15,632 bases of DNA from Actinomortierella ambigua (lineage: Eukaryota > Mortierellomycota > Mortierellomycetes > Mortierellales > Mortierellaceae): positions 1 to 15,632 of the forward strand of contig JAAAJB010000723.1 in NCBI GenBank assembly GCA_016098155.1. Direction: 5' to 3'. The translations under genes were made by a program, and so were the position numbers. Shown piece after piece: positions 1 to 7,631 of this stretch. Position 1 is the stretch's first letter, and each line of letters starts with the position of its first letter. Under the pieces are notes generated by a model that was not told the DNA's origin, made no database searches, and was given only the letters and a program-made list of their open reading frames with translations.

Positions 1-1049
1 AGTGAGCGATGAGCTTAAATGTTTCTCGGGGGTCAACCTGCAGGTCGCTTGAGCCTGGAATAAAACTCAGATCAAACGCGACTGTGCATTTCCGCACCGT
101 GACTGTGATGAACAAACCTCTGAACTTGACACGCGATTCTCGCGCTTGGAGCTGTTTCTTTTATTACCTGGACGAGCACGTCTCCGGAACAATGGATTGG
201 CATGATACTCCGCTGGGGTGATTGAGATGCATGGGTGTGTACGGCCATTGCGCTACACCAAACGGCAATACTTCTTAGTTTCGTGTCTCAACCCCCCTCA
301 TCTGCAATGCTGCTACGCAATGGCCCTAAAGCGGTCAATTAATGAAAAAAACGACGACAAAAGTGCCCAAGGGTTCGGGTGCTGTCAAAATTTACCTGCC
401 GCGGGATAGATCGAGGATTGTATGACAGAGCTGCATGTGGTTAGAGAAGATGTAAAAATTTTAGTATGTAGGACAAGACCTACAGCCCAGCTGAATGCGT
501 GTTCACGCCGTCTTCAGAAATTGGAGCTGCCCATTACCCCACGATGAGCCGCTACCCAAAAACGTGCAAGCTCCGGTCTTCTACGCTAAAGACCAAAGTA
601 GAGGTGGCCGAAGAGAGATCAAACGATAAGCATGCATATAGTTCGGGCTATAGTGTTACTCAACATCAGACCATGGAGATCCTTTGGCTTTCGTCAAGAA
701 GAAAAAGTCAAACCGGTTCTTCAGCGGCCAGCACAGATACGTACTTAAGCAGCAAGTTCTTTATATGATTCCCTTTCTAATATTTTCTTTTCTTTTTCTC
801 CACACCACCACCGTGTCATCACGTTGCCCACACTCTCCGCCCTGAACTCAAGACGAGATAGAGATTAGAATTAGGTTTGCGTACGTGAGCAAAGTCAATT
901 GACTTGACAAGATTTTTGAGGAAGTGGCACTCTGCTGATGCATACTCTGTCTTCTTCATTTCGATAGAACATCATCTGAGAGTGGCCAGCATATTGATCC
1001 ACAGAGAACACCCTTCGACACTTCTTGAAAAGCACCTCGTCTACCCAAG
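1..1049. other. Gene-poor stretch left of the GH89 gene
   Basis: No coding region can be supported here. The open frames are short (under about 90 codons), lack domain-like composition and overlap one another. Positions 779-815 are a pyrimidine-rich stretch, which is common in fungal promoters, and it lies about 240 bp before the start codon of the next gene. It may be part of that promoter or 5' UTR. No tRNA-like A/B boxes or repeats were found by eye. Confidence 0.6.
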
Positions 1050-3744
1050 ATGGGCACCTCACACTCGCTCGACCTGGTTCATACGTTCACGATGTCCAGG
1101 CGACAATACGGCGGCAAATGGAAACTGCTACAACTCCCACTTTTTCTCATGTTCTACCTTACCATTCTCGTCAAATGGTCCTCGGCGACACCGACAGAGC
1201 TGTCCCCGTTGGCCATTAAGCGACAAGACGCTGGACCTGAAGCACCCCTCTACGCTCTGGTCCAACGAAGACTTCCCCCCGCATACCACAATGCATTCGC
1301 TTTTACGCTCCGCCCGGCGATGTGTCCTATTAGTGGCTCGTCGACAAACATCTATGATGCCTACAAGATTTCAAACGCACCAACGACCAATGGGCAGCCC
1401 AGCAAGATTACGATTGAGGCCGCGTCTCTGTCGGGCCTAGGCGCGGGCCTGAACCACTATCTCAAGCAGATTTGCCGCGTCGAGCTGACCTGGTCCGGCG
1501 ATCGGTTTGACGACATGCCTTCGACTCCTCCCAAGTTGGCCAAGGACCAGGTGCTGTCTGGCTCGAGCTTTGTGTCATTGCGTTACTACATGAACGTGGT
1601 CACGTACGGCTATTCGTATGCATTCTGGGATTGGAGCCGCTGGGAGAAGGAACTTGATTGGATGATGCTCAGTGGTGTCAACATGGCGCTTGCCATGGGT
1701 GGCCAGGAGTACGTTCTCCGCCAGCTGTACCTCGAACTCGGATTGACGGATGAAGAGATCGATACCTTCCTGTCCAGCCCTGCGTATAATCCCTGGCAGC
1801 GCATGGGCAATTTCAAAGGATCGTGGGGCTACAAGAACTCGACTGAAATGCACTTCAAGAAGAGGTGGTACGAGACTCAGTGGGTGCTTCAAAAGCGGTA
1901 AGCGACATGTTTGGTACTGAGAGTGGATCAAGAGATAGATCATGTGAGATTCGATCAAATCTAACTCTTTTGATGGCATCATCATCATACTTTTCGTCTC
2001 AACAATAAGAATCATCGCACGCATGCAAGACTTTAACATCACAGCTGTCCTTCCGTCGTTCAATGGCTTTGTCCCGGATGCGATGGCTGTCAAACACCCC
2101 AACGCCACCTATGAAAAGGGTGCCGTCTGGATTGCCATGCCAGAACTTGGTATCCGTGTCACATATATACCTTCAACTGACCCTATGTTCAACACCATTT
2201 CCAAGAAGTATCTGGAACTCCAGACTAGAATGTACAACGGCTACACCTCACACTACTACCTGTTGGACCTTTACAACGAGCTCGAACCACCATGCAAAGA
2301 CCTCCCATGCCTCACCAAGATCACCAGCAACGTGATGCAGGCGCTCAAATCAGCTGATCCACAGGCGACCTGGGTCCTGCAGAGTTGGTTCATAGTCGCC
2401 AGCCAATACTGGACGGACGACAGAACAAAGGCGTTCTTTGACGGTATCAAGCAGGTCAATAATGGCAAGGACGCTTTTGTCTTTGACCTGCACTCGGAGG
2501 TATCGCCGACCTGGAACAAGACCCAGGGCTATTTTGGCATCGATTGGGGCTGGAGCATGCTCAACAACTTCGGTGGTGGACAAGGTCTCTTTGGCTTTCT
2601 CCCGAAGCTACTGAAGGAGCCCTTTGAAGGCTATCGCCACGGATCCAAGGCGATGCGTGGCATGGGCATCACAATGGAGGGCATCGACAACAACGAGTTT
2701 CTGTACCAACTGGTCCTCGACTTGGCTTGGCAACGAGCGGATGAGGAGGTGACGACACCTGTCGATGGCACCAAGCTTTTGAATGAGTTTATTCAACGGC
2801 GGTATGGACCCAACAAGACCACACCGACGATGCTGAGTGCCTGGAAGAAGCTGTCGCAGACCGTGTGGGACAGCCGAGTGGGCCAGTGGTCGCAGTACAA
2901 GACCTTCCTCGACGCGACGCCGGCTCTGGTGATGGAGCGAGACTCTTTCTTTATGGGCAACAAGGTCCACTACAACAAGACGACAGTCGTCCAAGCCTGG
3001 GGAGAGCTGGTCAGGGGGGTCAAGGGCCAGCAGTCACTTCCATCCGAGATCTCTAGCTTCCGATACGATGTCATCGATGTGACGCGCGAGGTGCTGCTGG
3101 CAGTTGTGCTCCCGGGATTACACCATGAGCTCGTTGGCGCCTACAACGCCTCGGATGCCAGTCGTTTACGCGCGCTGGGCAAGACAGTCCTCCAGCTGAT
3201 CGATGACACGGACCGGATCCTGAACACGCACTCACACTTCATGCTGGGTTCCTGGTTGGTCGACGCTCGCGCCCGAGCTGCCGATCGTGGCCTGGATGGT
3301 ACCTCCCCGACCCCTAGTTTCCGACGGGCGTACGAGGATTATCTCGAGTACCATGCACGACTCTTGGTCACCTGGTGGGGCCCTCAAGGCCAGCAGACGT
3401 TGGCCGACTATGGATCAAAGCATTGGGGTGGTCTTGTCAAGACGTTCTACAGGCCTCGCTGGGAGCTTTTTATTAACCACTTGCAGAAAGCGTTGGCGCC
3501 TGGTGGAAAGCCGTTCGATTTGGATATCTACAAGAAGGCTTCTTTGGCCCAAGAGGCTATATGGCTGACGCAGAGTTTGGGCTCTAAGAGGAAAAATGCT
3601 GTTGACAACGAGGTGGCGATTGAATCGGTGGGACGAGGCAGAATTGAAACGAAGGAGAAAGGCGACACTGTCCAGGTTGCACAGAGCATTTGGGGGCGCT
3701 GGGGTGAGGTGGCCCAGAAGATTGCTAAGGGCAACCGTATTTAG
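1050..3744 (+). CDS. NAGLU: Alpha-N-acetylglucosaminidase, glycoside hydrolase family 89 (two exons: 1050-1897 and 2010-3744)
   Basis: The spliced product is 860 aa. GH89 enzymes remove terminal alpha-linked N-acetylglucosamine; the human enzyme does this in lysosomal heparan sulfate breakdown. The chosen ATG has A at -3 and G at +4. Residues 26-41 are hydrophobic after Lys23/Lys25, with a plausible cleavage after Ala46, so the protein should enter the secretory pathway (vacuole or outside). ATG 1092 is a possible alternative start. The three-part family layout is visible: an N-terminal domain (about 60-150), the catalytic barrel (about 165-520) with motifs such as WDWSRWEKELDWM, MGGQEYV and RMGNF, and a helical C-terminal domain. 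The catalytic glutamates align with human E316 and E446: Glu373 in YNELEPP and Glu506 in MEGIDNNE, 133 residues apart versus 130 in human. The two exons join exactly inside a family motif (Arg283, then IIARMQDFNITAVLP). The gene looks intact. The natural substrate in a fungus is unknown. Confidence 0.97.
1898..2009 (+). other. Intron of the GH89 gene (112 bp)
   Basis: The donor is GTAAGC at 1898 and the acceptor AATAAG ends at 2009. A CTAAC branch-type sequence lies at 1961-1965, 44 bp before the acceptor. Without splicing, the frame hits TAA at 1899. Splicing joins CG to A to make Arg283 and restores a continuous GH89 sequence, which is strong support for these exact borders. Confidence 0.93.
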
Positions 3745-4267
3745 AAACCACAATCGTATTGTCCAAGTCTCGGAGATGCTGGATACTATTGTCATTGTCA
3801 CTTTGTTCGCTGTTGTGTTTCAAGCAGTATTTCCCAAATAAAGGGCAGCAGTCGTCAGTTAACCACCTTCGCCTATCCTCGGAACATAATGACAGTAGAT
3901 CATGCCAACGACCAATGATCCATGATCTCTCACACAGCATTACGATGCAAAACACTGGCCGAACCATTTTACACTTTTCTCAATGATTAGAGCTCCCATT
4001 GCCTCACATTTTGCACCAATCGTTTCATCTCGTCAGGCCGTGTCGAGTGATAGTGTCGGCCTCCGGAAACCTTCATTCTCGATGCTACAAAGTAGGTGAA
4101 CAACTGGAATTTGTTTGACCTCTGGTGCACACTAGCGGGACAAGCAAGAGTTCAACACCGATAGTCCGCAAGCAACTCCGCGTCACTGTACACTACATTA
4201 GCTACAAAAGAGATGAATGTGACAAACCGGGAAGAAGGAGGAAGTGAGGGCGGATGAAGAAGAGAGA
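3745..4267. terminator. 3' region between two convergent genes, with AATAAA at 3837-3842
   Basis: A canonical AATAAA sits 93 bp after the GH89 stop codon and is the probable polyadenylation signal of that transcript. The rest of this 0.5 kb stretch is the shared downstream region of the GH89 gene (+) and the small secreted-protein gene (-). No convincing signal was seen on the minus strand, and no further gene. Confidence 0.6.
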
Positions 4268-4756
4268 CTATTCCAATTCCATTACGGTGATAACGGTTTG
4301 ACCGAGGAGTTCTTTGACCCCATCTCCTTGGCATTTCTGTACGTCGGAATTCGGATACGCGATGGTTTGAGTAAAAATGCTGCCAGTAAACGTGCCTCCG
4401 GTGATAGTGCCTACTGCGGAAACGACGAGCTGACCATCGACGACACTGCCGGTTGCAGTAATTTGTACTGTGCTTGTCGACCCATCCATCCACGTAATCT
4501 GCCGTGTCTTTCCAGGCGGCGCAGTCAGCCAGGTGCAGCTTGTGACGAGGCTAGACTGTTCACTGTATGAACCGACCATGGTAGCACCACCTTGCCGAAT
4601 GCAGTTTAGCGAGGCGGAGACTTCCACTTGAGTTTGCCTCGATTCAGATGTCAGACTGGGACTGAACCTCGTACTCTCTGAGCCAATACAACTGATCGGG
4701 GGCTTGGCGGCCGCGGTAGCAAGAAGAAGAGGGACAACGAAGAGAGCGTTTCGCAT
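4268..4756 (-). CDS. Small secreted four-cysteine protein of unknown function
   Basis: The product is 162 aa from an ATG with CACC before it; the frame is open further upstream but offers no ATG there. Residues 1-17 (MRNALFVVPLLLATAAA) are a textbook signal peptide, leaving a mature protein of about 145 aa. The mature part is rich in Thr, Ser, Gly and Val and has four cysteines (23, 52, 74, 142), enough for two disulfides. Visible signatures are ESTRFSPSLTS near the N-terminus, ITWMDGSTST at 88-96, and alternating beta-type strands (VVSAVGTITGGTFTGSIF). From memory this order (C, S/T-x-SPSLT, C, SC, TWxDGxTS, VxGTxTxGxFxG, C, GV) resembles a group of small secreted proteins of actinobacteria; that was not tested. 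A decayed copy of the same gene lies 1.3 kb upstream on the same strand (6029-6405). No catalytic motif is seen, and the role (wall-associated, effector-like or other) is open. Confidence 0.85.
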   Translation of the reverse strand: MRNALFVVPLLLATAAAKPPISCIGSESTRFSPSLTSESRQTQVEVSASLNCIRQGGATMVGSYSEQSSLVTSCTWLTAPPGKTRQITWMDGSTSTVQITATGSVVDGQLVVSAVGTITGGTFTGSIFTQTIAYPNSDVQKCQGDGVKELLGQTVITVMELE

Positions 4757-4910
4757 GGTGAGGCCGAAGTATGAGGACAGAGAGTGTAGAAGGTTGCTTG
4801 ACAAGGCGGGCTGTCTGTATTTGCTATGATTGTAACGTTGGCGTTCACGAAGGGTCGTTGGTGTGATTTTGTTGAGCGTGTGTACAGGAGAGAGTAGCCA
4901 GATCAGATTG

Positions 4911-4918
4911 CTTTTATA
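4911..4918 (-). promoter_or_regulatory. TATA box (TATAAAAG) of the small secreted-protein gene
   Basis: The reverse strand reads TATAAAAG, 155 bp before the chosen start codon. Transcription would start near 4880-4890, giving a 5' UTR of about 125-135 nt with no predicted intron. The match to the TATA consensus is perfect and its placement suits the ATG at 4756. Confidence 0.65.
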
Positions 4919-4943
4919 TGAGTCGTTTCTTTGGTGTGGCCCC

Positions 4944-5030
4944 CTCTCGTTCTCTCTCTCCTAGATTTTCTTCGCTCCCTACTGGATTTTCCTCTCTCCC
5001 CTACTGGATTTTTTTCTCTCCCTCCCGAAT
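4944..5030. repeat. Short CT-rich imperfect tandem repeat
   Basis: TACTGGATTTT occurs at 4980-4990 and again at 5002-5012 (period 22), with a degenerate version just before (CCTAGATTTT) and CTCTC tracts between units. It lies directly upstream of the TATA box of the 4268-4756 gene, so it may be a polypyrimidine promoter tract, or simple-sequence expansion without function. Confidence 0.55.
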
Positions 5031-6028
5031 AGTAATCTTTTCATTGGAAAACCGTACCCCGATCACCAACATTCCATTTATCTCTAGAACAGAGCTATAG
5101 ACACCATCTATACAAACACCTCTTTACTTTGTAGGACTCTACAGTGAGAATATGTATCACAAACCCTCCACAATGTAGACCCACACAATTCGATGATGAC
5201 AGGTCTGTTAACACTCACAATTTACTTTGAGCCAATCAATCTGGATGTATTTTTTATCCAAATTCGGGCATGTTCCACGATTACGATAAGACAGTACTGT
5301 CGCGCAGTGAACGGCGATCCTAACAGTAGTAAACTATTGTTTTTATTTCAACCTCTAAGGGCAACAACAGTAAGACTTCACCATATGGATGTCCTTCTGG
5401 AAGGTATTTGCAACTGCTAACGGTAGAAATTTCCTTGACACCTAGCATCATACCAAAGGGAGCGATGCCAAGATGGACCTTCTATCATAACAACACTGCA
5501 CATGGAAAGTTTCCCTATGTCGAGGTGAAAATGGTACTATGGTCCCAAAATTTTTATTTCGACAGCCAGAAAAGGTTCTTTGATTTATTAAGCGAAAAGG
5601 GGAGATAGGGGCAATCGCAGAATTTGCTTATTCTCTTCCAAGATGCTGTTGGAGGTGGTCTCATCCTCAACATATCAACGCCTAATTGCCTGGATACTCC
5701 AGTAAAATATTACATGAGACACATCGCATGGTATGTCTGTGAGGTTTCCGAAGGATTGCATGTCGGGATGGCCGCGTCAAACGCGTTCTTCAGTTGGATC
5801 TGTTGAAACCTCTATTGAAGCCAGTTGTCATCAATGCCCCTAGAACTGGCCAAACTCCTAATCCTAATGCGTCAACATATTCCAAACCAGGACACTCGTA
5901 TATGATAGTTCTCGTCGGCCGTGTTGATATAGAGGTACAGAGCACTGGAGAAAGATGATATGGGACAGACAGTGAAGAAGGAGGAAAGAGAAAGAGAAGG
6001 AATATGGAAAGCAGGTGGAGAGGAGAGA
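5031..6028. other. Gene-poor stretch between the secreted-protein gene and its decayed copy
   Basis: Several short open frames exist (for example about 5408-5608 on +, 66 codons, and a + frame of roughly 60 codons ending near 5957), but none has a domain, a signal peptide or a start context that would support a gene. No further copy of the secreted-protein family was found by eye on the minus strand. This may be old, decayed sequence. Confidence 0.5.
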
Positions 6029-6405
6029 CTAGTGCGCTGTATAGATCGTAGTTTCACCGGTGAGCTCTCCGACCCCGGCCACAAGACATTCCTGCAGCGG
6101 ATACTTGGTGGTTTGTGTGAACCTGTGGCTATTGAACAGGTCATGGATGAAGGTGTCCTCTCCAGTAACGACGATGTGGTCGCCGGTGGGTTTGCTGGTG
6201 ACATCTACGTGTGCTACGCTAGTTGATTTATCTGACCACGTAATTGTTGTGTACGTTCAAGTCTGTTTGTTGCAGCCTACGACTAAACTGACTTGTTCTT
6301 GGCACGTTCTGCTAAAAATAGGGGCCCCATGCTGACGCATGGCTTATAGGTAAGAGTCGGCTTCATGAAAACATCCACTTGCTCTACACCACTTGTTGAA
6401 CAGTC
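6029..6405 (-). pseudogene. Decayed paralogue of the small secreted four-cysteine protein gene
   Basis: Reading leftward from about 6310, one frame gives segments that align in order with the 4268-4756 product: EQVSLVVGC with EQSSLVTSC, ITWSDKSTS with ITWMDGSTS, GDHIVVTGEDTF with DGQLVVSAVGTI, FTQTTKYP with FTQTIAYP, and GELTGETTI with KELLGQTVI, ending at TAG 6029-6031. This frame contains TGA at 6257-6259 and TAA at 6344-6346. Farther upstream the similarity (TSGVEQVDV, YKPC) continues more weakly in another frame, implying a frameshift near 6330-6350. Three of the four family cysteines (52, 74, 142) keep a counterpart. No signal peptide or start codon was recognised. This is a broken copy from a gene duplication. 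An intron could remove one stop, but not all the defects. Confidence 0.8.
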
Positions 6406-6670
6406 ACCATTGACTATATAGTCGGAGATACTATGGGACCAGATGGAAGTCTATATGACTGCTCGAAAACCTGTTTGAAAATTTTCACCAGTTCTGGTCG
6501 GTTACAACCACTCCACCGCTGTGTGCGAGGACTAGGTGGCATTCTGGTGAATGTGAAACAGAGAATCCTTCTTAAATTTTATAATGCGATGTACTGGGAG
6601 AGAGAGGGGAGAGAGGGACTGATTGAAGATCGTCCTCGCTGCCTCTCCAGTAGGTCGAAATTCGGTAATT

Positions 6671-7483
6671 TCATTCAGACCCCAAACCAAGGGCTTCCTT
6701 GAGTACGGCAGCCTCAATCGAAATCGTACCACTGAACGCGAAAGGAATTGTAATATGACGACTGTCGCTCAGCACAGGAGGTGCGGGCGGTAGATGACCC
6801 TCCTCCACTTGAGCGTCCGTTTGTTTCAATGTTTGTGTGGCCAAGATGTCCTCCTGTGTATTCTTGTGTTTTGCTCCCAGGCAAACAGGTGAGCCAGCCG
6901 CTCTCGCTGTACTAATCACGCGCTCGTTGTCCTCGATTGTCGATGTAAGCCCTCTGAGGGGTGTAGTTTTGTCACTCACGAGCTGGACGTACACAAAGAG
7001 CTGGAGAGAGACACCTTTTGGTGCAGTAGGTTTTAGACGCCTGTACACGGCAGACAGTTGAATTGCTAGGTTGCTGTTGTCAAGGAGGCTATATTCTCTT
7101 TGCTTCGATCTGCTGTATGGCTTGATGTATATTTGTGCAGGTTCGTGATAGAAGCAAACGGCTTGGTAGCCTTTCCTTTTCTGTTGAAGTTTGTAGCTCA
7201 CATTCTTCAGCACGAGCGACACTGATTTGACAAGCTCGTCGTACTCGATGTCGTTGTTGATGAAGATGGTGGTAGAGGGAAGGTCGCTTGTCTGCCGACT
7301 GGATTTTTCCGGGTTGCGAGGTCCTCGAAGGAGATGAATGCATGTTTCATACTGCATTGGGAGTGCTGATTGAAGCAGAGGGGCACTGGTTCTTCGGGCG
7401 GGTCGCGGATGGGGCTCTGACGATGAGGACGAGTCAAAGTACTCTCGCAGCTCTTCTGGGGTGTCGGTGCGTTGGTGGGCCAT
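6671..7483 (-). CDS. Unrecognised 270-aa protein next to the piggyBac transposase
   Basis: The first ATG of the frame is at 7483; the open frame extends to 7630 without another ATG. I do not recognise a family. Residues 1-60 are polar with a Ser/Arg-rich patch (DSSSSSEPHPRPARR). Residues 70-180 look like a folded domain with alternating strands and helices (IFINNDIEYDELVKSVSLVL, YQAVCFYHEPAQIYIKPYS, VSLQLFVYVQ). The last 90 residues are polar and Pro-containing, ending in an amphipathic helix-like ISIEAAVLKEALGL. No signal peptide, membrane segment, zinc finger or nuclease motif is seen. It lies 148 bp after the transposase stop on the same strand, so it could be an accessory protein of the element or an independent host gene. 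The uninterrupted frame and protein-like composition argue for a real gene. Confidence 0.65.
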   Translation of the reverse strand: MAHQRTDTPEELREYFDSSSSSEPHPRPARRTSAPLLQSALPMQYETCIHLLRGPRNPEKSSRQTSDLPSTTIFINNDIEYDELVKSVSLVLKNVSYKLQQKRKGYQAVCFYHEPAQIYIKPYSRSKQREYSLLDNSNLAIQLSAVYRRLKPTAPKGVSLQLFVYVQLVSDKTTPLRGLTSTIEDNERVISTARAAGSPVCLGAKHKNTQEDILATQTLKQTDAQVEEGHLPPAPPVLSDSRHITIPFAFSGTISIEAAVLKEALGLGSE

Positions 7484-7616
7484 AGAGAAAGAGAGAGGGG
7501 GACGGGATTGCAAATGGGACAGTTTGTCCTGCAATAAAGGTTGCTGTATTACACTTACAACTGGAATCGAAATTAGGGTGCGAACAGCTCTTATCTCTCT
7601 ACCTGTGAAAACATTA

Positions 7617-7622
7617 TTTATT
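7617..7622 (-). terminator. AATAAA polyadenylation signal of the transposase gene
   Basis: The minus strand reads AATAAA only 9 bp after the transposase stop codon. This would end the transposase mRNA before the next ORF, so the two ORFs are probably transcribed separately unless the signal is skipped. Confidence 0.5.
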
Positions 7623-7631
7623 CGGATCAAC

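Noticed and set aside
1575..2108. 177-codon minus-strand frame across the GH89 exon junction
   Set aside because: It is antisense to conserved GH89 sequence and crosses its intron; no recognisable protein features.
4757..4804. 16-codon N-terminal extension of the small secreted protein
   Set aside because: It would need a TTG start; the ATG at 4756 has a good context and is directly followed by a proper signal peptide.
5408..5608. 66-codon + strand frame as a possible small gene
   Set aside because: No signal peptide, domain or promoter element, and it lies in generally gene-poor DNA.
7484..7630. N-terminal extension of the 270-aa ORF up to 7630
   Set aside because: The extension has no ATG (it would start with TTG) and contains the transposase AATAAA signal; the first ATG is at 7483.
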